This document shows, in pieces, positions 46,700-58,733 of a DNA stretch of 64,000 bases (within the stretch, counting starts at the first letter, position 1; the number at the start of each line of letters is the position of its first letter). The notes below the pieces were generated by a model. It did no database searches. It was not told the origin of the DNA and saw nothing but the letters and a program-made list of their open reading frames with translations. This stretch comes from Prosapia bicincta (lineage: Eukaryota > Arthropoda > Insecta > Hemiptera > Cercopidae), in NCBI GenBank assembly GCA_036971475.1, contig JBAIZL010000061.1, forward strand, positions 1,032,501 to 1,096,500, in the 5' to 3' direction. The position numbers were made by a program, and so were the translations under genes.

Positions 46700-49150
46700 T
46701 AAAGGAACAAAATTAAAAATAACGTCACAATCACAGACAAGTTAACAACACACACATATAAATACTACTCACCGCCCTACCCACCGTACAAAGATAAAAA
46801 TTTCGAACAAGCATCGCCGACCGAAGTCAGCCCTTAGCTAACGCTTGCCAAAATCTGCCAGGGAACCAGTCACTGGACCTTATTTTAAAAAAAACCTAAC
46901 TCGCGGAGATTCAACCCCTTGGGTACTGTTTCCCAGGGAATGAATTCTTTTTAGGCATCAAAGCTTAATGCCCAGTGTGTCGATGTGTGTAAGAAACTTG
47001 TTTATTAAATAAATTTCAACTCAATTTGCGAGTTAGTAAAAACACTTTTTTTAATTTTATACAAATTTTTGCTTTAGCACAGATTTATCAATTTTATAAA
47101 ATTTAAATTCTTACAAAACTACTTCATACGTTTTACAGAATTGCTAAAGCACAATAAAACTTTTATACAAGAATTTAGTATTTATTTCTTAATGAATTTG
47201 TCCTAGCTTAGTTATTTGAATATTAATGTCTTTTAACACTTTGAACCCTTTGGTTCTAGATGTAACCCTTCGAAAAATGTACATAATTCTAGCATACATT
47301 TATTCTGAAAACTTTCGCTTTACACTTAATTTTAAATTATATAAAAATACACAAAATATTACTGAAAAGAGAAACTTATTTACATTTATAATTTTACAAG
47401 AAAAATCGCCTATTCAAGTAAATCACATTTTACCAAAATGTTTCACCTATTCAAAACAAAAATTAATACCCCATATTTTCACATAGTAATATTCATAATT
47501 TATACAAAATCTATGCATATTTAAGATTTCTTGTCCTTCAAAACAAACCCACATATTTAGGAAACTATTTAGCCAACCTTACTTCCCGATTTAGAATTAA
47601 ACATTTCGAATATTTCCCCGTTATATATACATAAAAAACAGTTTATAAAAAAAACCTCAATTAAATACATATAACAATTATTAAGGACATATTTTTAAAA
47701 TCATTAAGTAAACCTCGCCTATTTTGATCAAGAAATCTTATTTAGAATTCAACCCAAATTGATAACTAATGTCAGCGGAACATTTAAATAATTTTAAACA
47801 TCATATTTAGATTCTAATATTAACACACCATTTGTACAATCAGCATTTATATAAATATATAGAAACCATACTTATTTACGTTTATCAATTAATATTTAAA
47901 ATATTTTTTTTTACTGTTGTTTGTTTTCGAACATTATTTATTTACTTTCTGTAAATCTGAGAATTACTTCAACATAAATTATTTGTCTTCTGACATTTGT
48001 TTTCTATACTAATTTTGATTTATTAATTCCTAACCAGTTTCACTTGTAACCCCTTATGCTGGGTTCAGTTTTATATCTATTGCTATCTAAAACTTGCTAA
48101 TGTTTTAATTATTCTATTTTAGTATTCAAACAAACTTAACAGTTCCTTAATCATAATTACTGTAACATATAAAACCCAAATGTTTATTAGTTTTTGACCC
48201 CTTTATTTGTTTACAAAGAACATCATCGTTTATCTACATAATAATTTTATTTCAGTATACTTTGTGAACAAAGTACATTTAATACATTTTTTTACTTCTA
48301 GTATAAATTAAGGAATTATTTTTATAACATAGTTTATTCATTATGTTTTTTTAAATTTAAAAGAATTACTTAAATTTTCATTTCCCCCAAAAAATAAATG
48401 AATTAACGAAATTTTAGATTCAAACAAGAAGAAACTTTTTAATTCATTCCGATTCCTGGACCCTTTGAGATTCCACAGTTTGGCTGCCCAGATTTTGTGG
48501 CGTGAAGATTTCTTCCATGGTCTCTTCAAATCGGTTTTTTCTCGTCGTCACAAATTTAATTTTTTTAAAGTTAACCTAATTACTCTAATTGAGTTTCACT
48601 GATATTATTTCCGATTTTATCTCGATAACACAGTTCCTTGATAACTTGATAATTCATTTTTTTATTGTTTTCACATTTAACAGTTTTAAAATTTATTTTA
48701 GGGGATGTTATTGTCACTATCTTCTAAAAGCAATTCACGGTTTATCAACTTTGTAAACCCCCGTTTTTGGATCTATTTGAAATGCACCATATTTTGATTG
48801 AAATTTTAGGCAATTTTAGGAACCGAAATCCCTAAACAATGCTTGGGAATCGCACAGTTACATTTTGCAGCCCCTATTTATCGCACGTGGTACATGATGT
48901 TAGAATTCACATAATGTTAGAATTTAACACGGGAAAGAAAGATGAGCAATTAGAAATCATAATGAAGCGGAGTAAGATGAGCGTCGTCCAGCGTTGACCG
49001 CATCTCCAGACTTACTGACTATTTTCCCCTTCTGTTTTCAACACCCTCTATAATTCTTCGGAGCTCACATGATGTCTGATCCAATCAGCAACCATCTTAA
49101 AAAGTGTCGTAGAATCATACGATCTACCCCCTTAAAATGGTATCAACGTA
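46700..49150 (-). repeat. Long noncoding repeat family, member 2 (inverted)
   Basis: The reverse complement of 46840-46904 reads GCGAGTTAGGTTTTTTTT, GGTCCAGTGACTGGTTCC and CTGGCAGATTTTGGCAAGC, matching the 3' block of member 1 at 31096-31162. AGAACCAAAGGGTT is shared in the AT-rich middle. At the 5' side (about 48900-49150, reversed) there is AAGATGGTTGCTGATTGGAT, with a CCAAT-type box as in member 1. No protein domain. It is shorter than member 1, so one has gained or lost sequence. Confidence 0.5.
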
Positions 49151-49570
49151 ACTATTTCCGGTGTTTGTAAAACTTCCATATTTTAGTATAAAAATTGAAA
49201 TCTGGACGTAACTTTAAAATTTTTCAATTTTGGCGATTTTCTTATTTTTGATGTTTTTCATAATTCTCCTTTCTGCACATTTTCAAATGTCGATGAACTT
49301 TCTACATGAATTTTGATTTTTCTTTCCTTTTTCTTTGTTGCTTCATTTATTTCCATCAAATAAAAAATAACAAAAAACTCGCCCCCTTTAAAAATGTCTT
49401 TACTTTATAAAGTTTCTTTGAAAAAACTGCATATGGCACTGTATTTATATTTATGTGTATGTTTATTTTGAAAATAACATTTTTTATTTTTTAAATTTAA
49501 AATTTCAATTGTAACGCTGAACTCTCACTTTAGCCCGTTATAACACCCCCCTCACACACACCATCACAAA

Positions 49571-49632
<62 letters not shown>

Positions 49633-50346
49633 CTATATTGAAGGAATATAACCTAGTTCTAAAACACCATAGACTCTCCACCATGAAGGAATGTATGGCA
49701 CAAAAAAACTAAATCAGGAGATTTTGTAAAATGTTCTGTCAGTATTTTTCTTTAAAACTGAAAATATTTACCCCTGGCTTAATGTTTGTTTATATAAAAT
49801 AAATTGCATGTAAGTTATCCTTTTACTATTATTTTAGCCTAAAACATTACAAAACATTCAGTCAAAGTAATTTATTATAAATTAAATGCAATTTAACTAC
49901 AACTAGGTATCAGTGCCCAAACTATATACTATATGTCAGTGTCCCAAAGGCGTAGCTAGAGAAAATATTGATCCGAGGCAAATATGAAAGCAATGTAACC
50001 AAGTATGCGATGTTCAAGTAGTTGAGTAAATGCACTCTTCTCAGAAAAACGTGACGTAATACAAATATATAAAGCATCTTTTCCTAATAATGTATGTGAT
50101 TAATTTGTATTATTTTAAGAAATAATTTTTGCTTTTAAAAATTTAGCTACAACAGAAATTCAAAAATACCCATAAAAATATAATTTAAACTTTGAAAAAA
50201 TTTATTTTAGTTATATTTCTGTCGACTCTTGTCATTGTGTTAAATGCATTTAAGTTTGATTATAATAATTAGCTTCAGAGAGTATGTGAGTCGATTTTGA
50301 CTATTTACTAAAATTACATCTGGTCCAGTTTGTTGCATATTATTAT
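49151..50346. other. AT-rich intergenic DNA with (AC)n(AT)n at 49570-49630
   Basis: A compound AC/AT microsatellite is the only feature. No gene seen. Confidence 0.5.
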
Positions 50347-50700
50347 CTAATCATATATTTGTTTTATTGGGTTGTGTTTTAATACTGTCATTAATATATG
50401 TTTGGAAACAATAGATACTTGTCGAGATTTTATAAGCTTTGCTAGCGTTACAATAGAGTTTTCCACAGAAACTATATTATAGTTCATTAGTAACTCTATA
50501 ACTTCATTATAATTTTGTAGGTTATAATTACAACCTAATTTCCACTTAGAGACATTACTTGGTTCCCAATCAGAGGGACGGTCGATGCTAACTGCTGATA
50601 GTGACAAACTAATTAATTGTTTTGGTTTACTTCCTCTCTCGTAAGCGAGGGTGGAGATGACGAGAGTTGGGTTTTGTAAACCAATTTGTTCTGTATGCAT
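50347..50700 (-). CDS. Unrecognised 117-codon open frame
   Basis: An ATG-started frame, longer than its AT-rich surroundings would suggest, with a soluble, mixed composition: TLAYERGSKPKQLISLSL, SDWEPSNVSKWKLGCNYN, and a helical-looking tail NEVIELLMNYNIVSVENSIV. There is no signal peptide, no membrane segment and no known motif. It could be an exon, an unknown repeat's protein piece, or a chance frame. I give it low weight. Confidence 0.2.
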   Translation of the reverse strand: MHTEQIGLQNPTLVISTLAYERGSKPKQLISLSLSAVSIDRPSDWEPSNVSKWKLGCNYNLQNYNEVIELLMNYNIVSVENSIVTLAKLIKSRQVSIVSKHILMTVLKHNPIKQIYD

Positions 50701-51049
50701 TCAAAGGCTTGCAATAAAACTGTCACTACAGTGTCGCAAGAGTGTTTGCTTTGACAAATAAAAAGAACCATTACTAAGTAAAGAACGTGAGTATATTATT
50801 TTAAAATAACTGAAGGATGTGATGACTGAGTTCGAATGTAAATTAGTTTTTTTATTTTCTTCTATTCACAATAAATTACATTTAAGTAGAGGAATTTGAA
50901 TTTCACAAAGAAAATTGTACATAGAAAATGTTAAAATTTTTATATTAAAATTTAAGTAAAGTAAAGTATATAATTACAGAGTGAAAAAGCCAACATTTTA
51001 TAGTCAGTAATAAACGAATAAGTTAATTTGAACAACCGGGAGTGTAGTG

Positions 51050-52860
51050 CCGACAATTAAGTGAAATTAAATAACTAAAAATGCTAGCTAGTGAACCAGA
51101 CCACCTACAACCACCATTGACGTTTCTAAATACACGAGTAAAGTGTAGAAAACTAAATAGTGCAATAATAAACCATAAAACTGTATTAAGACAAAATTTA
51201 GAACGGAATGAAATAAAATTGATATTTAGAAATTAAAAGAACGATAAGGGGCCATCAGGCAAGATGAATCATGCAGCCGAGTAACAAACGTCGACAAGAA
51301 GTCAGGCCAATAAAATCGTATGACCCAACGGCTGGAGGAGGAAGTTACGAGCAAGAATATAAACGGTAACGCACGGCTTTGTCGAGGAGTCCGAAAAATT
51401 TAAACTTTAAGAAGTGCCAAAGGAAACTATGCCGGTTTGTAGCTAGGCAAAGCGGTCGACGGGGATTCGGCAATCGCTACTTCCATTTCGCGTAAAATGT
51501 AACTCAATCGCTATGACGTACCAAGGTGTTGCTGTCCAAGAACTCCAAAGGATCCAGGGAGAAGAAATACGACATCCACATCAACAAGATCCAAGTACCA
51601 GGAACCAGGAATGACAAGAAGTGACGACTTGGGCAAGTTATTTTTTTTAAAAGTCATATTTATCAGTTAAAATTTTAATCAACTTTTTAGAAATAACTAA
51701 GTTAAATTTTTATTAATAACTAAATAATTAATGGCTTCACTCTTAATAAACTTGTTAAATAATATATAAAAAAGTAAAACATTTTTCTAATATCTAATAT
51801 GTCATATTTGAATTGTGTAAAGTAGTTACATTAAATGAATTAAGTCAGTTTTCTAAAAAGGAAAAATGTTCATATATAAATTCTTCAAAGTTCATTTTAA
51901 AGTCTCTAGACCAGCTTAATCAGAAAGGAACCAACGAAAGAATAGTTAAGTAAATTTTTATAGTGGTTTCGACTATAAACTTGGTCGTTTTCAATAACAT
52001 AAAAAAAAATATTTATTAAAAAAGTTTAAATAATTTAGAATATTAAATAATATAAATAAATTCAAGTAATTGTTGTAAATGATTTTGAAATATTTAACTA
52101 ATTATTAGTGTCTCGAAACGTTATGATAACACTTAAGCTAAATTATTTCCAAATTTAAAATTTATGGAAACAATCAAAATATGATATACTGTGAAATTAA
52201 AAATAAAATCTTAATTTATTTTTCAAGAAATAAATTGTAAATTAATCATATAAATTAAATATAAGTAAAAACCTTTTGTTTAATTAAATACCATATGTAA
52301 GGCTAAATATTGTTTGCATATTGATAAAAGCAGGAGAAATCCATGAGCAAAAAATTATGTTAAATTTTATTATTCTCTTTTATCTTCAAAAATATTAAAT
52401 TAATCATATAAATTAAATATATGTAAAAAACCTTTATTTAATTAAATACAAAGGCTAAATATTGTTTGCATATTGATAAATGCAGGAGAAATCAATAAGT
52501 GAAAAATTATGCTACATTTTATTATTTTCTTTTATCATTAAAACTAATATACACAATCTTCTTAATTTATTAAAAAATATCTTGTATTAATAAATAAATA
52601 AAAACCTAAGTTTTTCCAACTATTAAATTAAATGTGGCACTGTTAAATACCAAGAGTGGTTAAATTCATAATACAGTAAATTCAATAAAATAGAACCTAA
52701 TGTTACAACAGGAGAGTAACTCATGAAAGTAAATTATTTTAAATATTTGAGCTATATCAAAAGATAGTTGGTTTTTAAATCAAAGTCCAAAGACAAGTTC
52801 CACTGGCAAATGCTGCTTCAGTGAATCACAGGAGCCTATAAAAATGTAAAATTAAGCAGG
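51050..52860 (+). repeat. Long noncoding repeat family, possible member 3
   Basis: Same layout as members 1 and 2: a GC-balanced block (51240-51650) with CCAATAAAATCGTATGAC, then AT-rich DNA, then at 52766-52825 a block GTTGGTTTTTAAATCAAAGT, CCAAAGACAAGTTC and CACTGGCAAATGCTGCTTCA. That aligns loosely to GTTAGGTTTTTT, AAGTCCAGTGACTTGTTC and TCTGGCAGATTTTGGCGAGC of member 1. The match is weak by eye and a TA microsatellite follows. A near-repeat inside the AT block (CATATAAATTAAATATAAGT and CATATAAATTAAATATATGT, about 160 bp apart near 52250 and 52410) is also present. Confidence 0.35.
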
Positions 52861-52942
52861 ATCAAATTTTGCACGGGCCAACCTGGATGACCTGATAATA
52901 ATAGCACATGGTAAGATATAATGTATGTGATGATTGTTAATG

Positions 52943-52945
<3 letters not shown>

Positions 52946-53011
<66 letters not shown>
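52946..53011. repeat. (TA)n microsatellite
   Basis: About 66 bp of pure TA. Confidence 0.97.
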
Positions 53012-53014
<3 letters not shown>

Positions 53015-53204
53015 GTTGACAAAATACTGACATATATGACTATATAGCCCTCAGACTATTAACCAACAGTAGGGGGTTTATAAGACCAACAAGTCAGGTC
53101 GGCGTGTCGTTGCATGTGTTTAAATGCATATTAAACAATAGGCAGGTGGTTAAGCGTTGTGCGGTGTTGTGCACGATGATGCGAGCTTAGGGGGGGGGGG
53201 TTCG

Positions 53205-53206
<2 letters not shown>

Positions 53207-53282
<76 letters not shown>
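53207..53282. repeat. (AC)n microsatellite preceded by a G run
   Basis: A run of ten or more G at about 53190-53200 precedes about 76 bp of AC. Confidence 0.97.
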
Positions 53283-53284
<2 letters not shown>

Positions 53285-53987
53285 ACACAGTCTTGATAAT
53301 CCAATATCAAAATATCATGGAACATTAGTACATCACGTGATAAGAATGGTTTGACATGATTTTACCGTGTTCTAAATGTTTTATTTTGTCTTTATTGGCA
53401 ATTATTTTATTATTTGAATATTTTGACACTTAATATAGGCTGCTAATTAATAGCAATGTTTATATGTCTACTTTAATAAACAAACTGAATGTAATAACCT
53501 TAATTACAAAAGTGTGTTAATTTAGTATATTATTTGCCCTAAAATTGTATCTTTCTACCTATGAAGAACATAGGAAAAATTTAACATTATCACAATCGGG
53601 GAATAGGTTGAGCCCCAGTTTTGTTTTTACTTCTGCTGTCCCTCATACTAGAAAGGGCGAGATTCCGCAGTACAAGTATATGCTTTAGAATTATCTCCAA
53701 GATTCCCGTAAACTTTATTGCTGCCTGGTTTTATGAGTTTTTCGACAACCAGGGAGAAGTGTAAACTACTAATAGAAAGAAGCAGGGCTAAAATCTCGTG
53801 TCACTAAGTCGATAATTATGTAACATATTCTTAACATAACCTTTAACATTTCATTTATTCTTAGATATTTTAAATTAACTCTAATGTTCTATTTAAAAGT
53901 TATAGAACTCTAAAAATTTAAAAAGAAACATAACTTTTTTTATTATTACAATAAATTAACAATTTTATTAAAAAACATATTTTTTTT
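53283..53987. other. AT-rich intergenic DNA
   Basis: No gene recognised. Confidence 0.4.
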
Positions 53988-54130
53988 AAGTTCCTCCCAT
54001 TTATTCTGAGAGACGTTCACCCATCTAAGTCTAGGACGTCCTTCTGCTCTCACAAGCAGCCGCACAGGATCAAGCTATCTGGCGAAATTTCATATGGAGG
54101 AGGTCAAGCTCCCCATTGGACTGAAACGAC
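53988..54130 (-). pseudogene. Small LINE C-terminal relic
   Basis: The minus strand at 54063-53988 reads RLLVRAEGRPRLRWVNVSQN then KWEELKK. G-RPR-RW-D-V ... W-L is the usual C-terminal end of RTE-like and related LINE polymerases. No catalytic motifs are present. A short, decayed fragment with an A/T-rich end at 53980. Confidence 0.5.
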
Positions 54131-55557
54131 ATGAAAGTAGAATTAAAATTTTTACAACATATATTAAAAAAAAAATTCTACTCTTAAATTTAATAAGGCT
54201 CATTTAGGTAGCCCTACTTTAAGTAGACTCTTTTCATTGACGTAATTAAAAGAAATGGTTTAAGTGAGTAGCATGTGAGTAAATTATAATACTATGTTTA
54301 TGTAACATGTGTTATAAACTAATATAATTCTACTTAGACAAACATTCTAACTTACTGCTATTGTTCACTAGATGGCAGTAGTGTATAGATAATGAGAGTA
54401 ACGTTCCCTACAAGGCAATAAAATCAGCTTTATTATGACGTCATACACTATCAGATAGTTTAAACAAATCTACGATATTTCGCAATGTTTAGGGTATTGC
54501 ACTTAAAAGTGTTTTCAATATAATCTCTAAACAATATCCTGGTTCAAATGAACCACCATGATTGGGACTCGGAAATATTCGGGACAAATATCGTTGGGTT
54601 TAGAATAGTTACACACTTCCCTGAGAATTTCTAAGCAATGACACCACATCCAACCGTTTAACTCACGTCTAAACTTATAAATTCTGCGTAATAGGAAATT
54701 ATACCTAAAACCCACAGTAGCTTTGCAAAAAGAAAAACAATTACATTATCATTATTTCGTTGATTCCTGAAATAGTAGTAATGTTAAAAATGTTTTTAAA
54801 AATAAATCCCGTCGTTTAATATTAAAACTCAAATATTATAGGCTATAGTTACGTCATAGTTTCTTATTTACAATTATACTCAATAAATATGCTGGCTATA
54901 GGTTCATAATATTACATAGCTTGGGGGATGATCTAGAATTAGTAAAACATATTTAATATTTATTATTAATTTTTAAATTTAAATGGCAGAATATCTGAAA
55001 TAAACAAAATTAAAACATATCGACATTCTACTTAGAAAAATTTTAAAAATAATAAATGCATGACTTTTTACTTCCATTTCTTAATTTTATTAAACTCCAC
55101 ACATTAATGATTAATACCCTGTCCCTTGGAAAAATTAGTTCAAATCATAACATATGTTTGACAATTGATAATAATTATTTTAAATTCAAAAAAATACAGT
55201 TATGTTTCAACCGTTAAAAATTTAAATAGACACTAAACCATCCTTTCTTACTTGAGTTATATCATATTATTATTATTACGAAGCATTTCTTTAAACTGCA
55301 ACATTTTGTTCCCTCGAAAAGCAATTTAACGCATGGAATATTTTCAAATGCAAGGCGTTATTCTTGGAAACTTGCTTTCAAGCACAATATGCTAACCCAT
55401 ATAATTACCATACAGCTTACGTCAACAAAATACTATTTTATTTCTTTAACGCTAGGTTTAGATTAGTGCTTATATCTAAAATTCAGAAATTGATTTTCTA
55501 TATAGATTTAATCACATTAGGTTTTTATAAATTAATATTTAATAAATAATACTATTT
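54131..55557. other. AT-rich intergenic DNA
   Basis: Only short frames with no motif. Confidence 0.4.
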
Positions 55558-55745
55558 ATTGTAATCCAAAATGTAATAAAAACTGTACAACCAAAATATA
55601 TTATCCTTAAAAATTACTTTAACAATTAATTATAAGACACATTGAAATCAGAAACAAAACAGCTATTATGAACCCTTTCCAGATTTCAGCATTTGCGGAA
55701 GCTAACCGAAACTTTTAATTTGGTTTTATTTTCATTTAATTTAAT
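55558..55745 (+). repeat. Direct repeat flanking the Penelope pair, left copy
   Basis: Matches 61010-61200 in the same orientation: AATCCAAAATG, TGTACAACCAAAATATATTA, TTACTTTAACAATTAATTAT, GCTATTATGAACCCTTTCCA and TTTTAATTTGGTTTTATTTT. Identity looks high with a few indels. About 190 bp is too long for a usual target duplication. Confidence 0.85.
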
Positions 55746-55798
55746 GCTTATTCAAAATTTAAAACAACTTAATATATATATATTAAATAAATAAATAA

Positions 55799-55842
<44 letters not shown>

Positions 55843-55930
55843 TATGGTGATATGTTTTCTTGTATATATAGTTAATAAATTTAAAATTTTTCAAACACAA
55901 GAATACTTTTAATGAATATATTTATTCAAA

Positions 55931-55966
55931 GCTTTTCACCGATAAAAAAGTATCAGCATCTTCAGG
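55931..55966 (-). ncRNA. Hammerhead-ribozyme-like motif, copy 1
   Basis: The minus strand reads CCTGAAGATGCTGATACTTT then TTTATCGGTGAAAAGC. CTGAAGA fits the core CUGANGA. A 7-bp stem, GCTGATA/TATCGGT, closes with one terminal G-U pair, followed by GAAA. Penelope-like elements are known to carry minimal hammerheads in their terminal regions. One extra U lies between the core and stem II, and stems I and III are weak, so activity is unproven. Confidence 0.45.
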
Positions 55967-56048
55967 AAAAATAATTATCTAATAAAATACTTTTACAAAA
56001 TTAAATCATATGTACTACAAAGAATCATATGTTTATAATTATTGCACT

Positions 56049-57482
56049 TTATGTAAATTTTTCTATAACATCAATGACTTTATAAATAGTTTGGTGCCTT
56101 GATCTCACTTGAATTTGTTCATCAATTAATTTGTCTTTAACTTTATGCTTATGAATTTCCAATGTTTCAAATATATTCATTTTTAATCCTTTATTTAATT
56201 CTTTTATTAATTTCATATTTTCTATTTCCGGAAACTCATGTCCATTATTAATACAATGCGTAGCTAAATTGGATTTGTATATGTTTGGTTTGATATAAGC
56301 GTTTAAGTGTTCTTTGTATCTTCCTTTTAATTTCTTTTTTGTTTGTCCTACATATAATTTATTACAAGTTTGACATTTTATATTACATACTCCATTTCTT
56401 TCGTGCATATTATTTTGATTTTTGTTATTGTTTATTAAATTTGTAATTTTATTATCGGTTTTATATGTAATTTGTAAATTTGTTTCTTTAAATAATCTTG
56501 TAATTTTATTTATTTCATTACCAGTGTGTGTAAAAGTTGTGCAAATATTTTCTCTCTTATTAGGTACAAAATTATTTTCGAGTTTCTGTTTTTTTATTAT
56601 ATTATTATTTAATTTATCTATAGTTTTTCTTTTATATCCATTTTCTAAGCCAATTTGATATATTATATTTTTCTCCTTTATTTGATCATTTAAACTCATT
56701 GGTATTTTGTGCATTCTATGTAGTAAATTATAAAGCGCTGCCATTTTTTGGTTGTATGGATGGTTTGAATAATTGGGTATTATTTGATTTGTCTGCGTTG
56801 GTTTTCTATATATATTACATTCAAATGATTCTTTATTTCTAGTAATTGTAATATCTAAATAATTTATTTTATTTTTTATTTCAAATTCATGAGTAAATTT
56901 TATATTTTCGTGTATATTATTTATACATTTTAATATTTTGTCAATGTTTGAACCATTATTATTTGATATGTATAATCCATCATCTACATATCTAAACCAG
57001 TGTCCATTTTGATCATATGTTTTAATAATCTTATCTATATCAATGTCTATATTTTGTAAAAATATTTCCGATAATATGCTGGACATTGGAGAGCCCATTG
57101 TTAATCCATCCTTTTGTTTATAAATTTTATTATTATATAAAAAATAATTTTGATTTAATATGATTTTTAATGTATTTATTATTTTTTGTGTTAATGTGTT
57201 ATCTTTTTCAAATGTGTCTATATTATTTTTTATTATTTCAAGCGTTTTCATTATAGGTATGTTATTATACATGTTAGTAACATCAAATGATATTAATTTT
57301 GTATTATTATCAATTTTAATATCTTTTAATTTTTCAATAAGTTCAATCGAGTTTTTTATATTATGAGCATTATTTAATTTTACCTTATCTTTAAGTAATA
57401 AAGCCAAATATTTTGAAATTTTATAAGAAGGAGCTGTTGTAAAATTAACTAATGGCCTAATTGGTTTATCTTCTTTGTGCAA
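56049..57482 (-). pseudogene. Penelope RT and GIY-YIG endonuclease, copy 1
   Basis: 477 open codons that continue an ancestral frame from about 57730. An in-frame TAA (AAT TAA AAA) near 57545 cuts it, where copy 2 has CAA. RT blocks: KPIRPLVNFTTAPSYKISKY, KLISFDVTNMYNNIPI (first Asp), QKDGLTMGSPMSSILSEIFL and HWFRYVDDGLYI (YVDD). The C-terminal GIY-YIG domain: GVCNIKCQTCNKLYVGQTKK, then GRYKEHLNAY (Arg, Glu-His), with a CxxC insertion typical of Penelope. The first position is Val-Cys instead of the usual GIY-type Val-Tyr seen in copy 2. All key RT residues are present. Confidence 0.9.
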
Positions 57483-57732
57483 TTTAATTAGTCCATTTAA
57501 TCTTGGAATTTTAGGATTCTCATTTATGTAATTATTAGTATATTTTTAATTAAATAATTTAGATGATGTTTTTATTATATTTTTTATTTCATTTTGATAT
57601 TTGTCTGTGGGATCTTTATTTATTTCTGTATATTGGTTTTTAGATATATAATTTTCAGTTTTATTTATATGTTCTTGTTTATCAATAATAACTACAGCAT
57701 TACCTTTATCAGCTTTTGTCAAAATGAGATCA

Positions 57733-58488
57733 TTAGTTTTTTAATTTTTGTTTAATTTGATGAATTTGCGAGTATTGTTTTATGTGTGTATGATTAGTTT
57801 TCTTATTTTTAATTAACTTTATTATTTCATGTGATGTTTTTATTCGCATATTTTCTTGTTCCTCTACTTTTAGTTTATTGATCGCCAATTCAGTATCTAT
57901 TATTATTGTATCAATATTTCTTTTTATATCTTTTTTAAGGTTGACTTTATTATTATTTTCTAAAATTTTTATTTCATTTTGACTGAATTTAGTATTTGTT
58001 AAATTAACGAAATTGGGGTGAAACTTATGATGTTGTATGATTACTTCATTATTTTTATCTTTGTTCATTTTTAATATATCTAGTTTTTTGGTTAGAGTGT
58101 TCATTCTTCTTTGTCTATATTTAAACAAAAAGATATTAATTTTATTAAATTTTTCTTCCCATTTTGTTTTATCCATAAAAAATGCTAGTTTTAAATGTAA
58201 TTTATAAATTTCAAAAGTTATTTCATTTTGTTTCTTATATAAAAATTTGATTTCATTTCTAACCCACAGAATTTCAGCTTGTTTACATGTTTTTTGTGCT
58301 ACATTACTTTTATTTTTAATATTAATTCGTGCATATTTAGGAACAATATTATTAATAACACATTGTTTGTTAAAAAATATATTACAATTAGTTTTCATTA
58401 ATTGAATTTTACGTTTCTGATATAAATTTAAATCTTTTGTTAAAGATGGATTACTAATAGAACTAACCTCTGTAGAGCACATATTCAC
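57733..58488 (-). pseudogene. Penelope N-terminal region, copy 1
   Basis: 251 codons, Lys/Asn-rich. Helical and coiled-coil-like stretches are visible (CKQAEILWVRNEIKFLYKKQ, EEKFNKINIFLFKYRQRRMN), together with the conserved-looking KFHPNFVNLTN and KFSQNEIKIL. The frame ends QKLKN* within a run of six A. The next RT block, NDLILTKADKGNAVVIIDKQ, continues in the +1 frame. So the N-terminus and RT of one ancestral protein of about 800 aa are split by an indel. The same break exists in copy 2. Confidence 0.8.
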
Positions 58489-58614
58489 AACACCAGTAGC
58501 CTAGTAAGGCAATATAATATATTAAATATGGTGATATGTTTTCTTGTATATTTAGTTAATAAATTTAAAATATTTCAAACACAAGAATACTTTTAATGAA
58601 TATATTTATTCAAA

Positions 58615-58651
58615 GCTTTTCGCCGATAAAAAAAGTATCAGCATCTTCAGG
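58615..58651 (-). ncRNA. Hammerhead-ribozyme-like motif, copy 2
   Basis: The minus strand reads CCTGAAGATGCTGATACTTT then TTTTATCGGCGAAAAGC. Stem II is GCTGATA/TATCGGC, now ending in a G-C pair where copy 1 has G-U. The loop is one T longer. Core CTGAAGA and GAAA are unchanged. Confidence 0.45.
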
Positions 58652-58733
58652 AAAAATAATTATCTAATAAAATACTTTTACAAAATTAAATCATATGTAC
58701 TACAAAGAATCATATGTTTATAATTATTGCACT

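Larger units (their letters stand above)
55837..58520 (-). mobile_element. Penelope-like element, copy 1 (near full length)
   Basis: A 2.68-kb unit starting at ATTAAATATGGTGATATG and preceded by a TA microsatellite. The minus strand encodes an N-terminal region (58488-57733), an RT and a GIY-YIG endonuclease (57482-56049). The next unit begins immediately at 58521 with the same ATTAAATATGGTGATATG, so the two copies are in head-to-tail tandem. The noncoding 55837-56048 part acts as the shared terminal (pLTR-like) region and holds a hammerhead-like motif. Confidence 0.92.

Noticed and set aside
57725..57740. Programmed -1 frameshift at the A-AAA-AAC heptamer in Penelope
   Set aside because: The heptamer fits a -1 slippery site, but the RT resumes in the +1 frame, and the -1 frame stops soon after.
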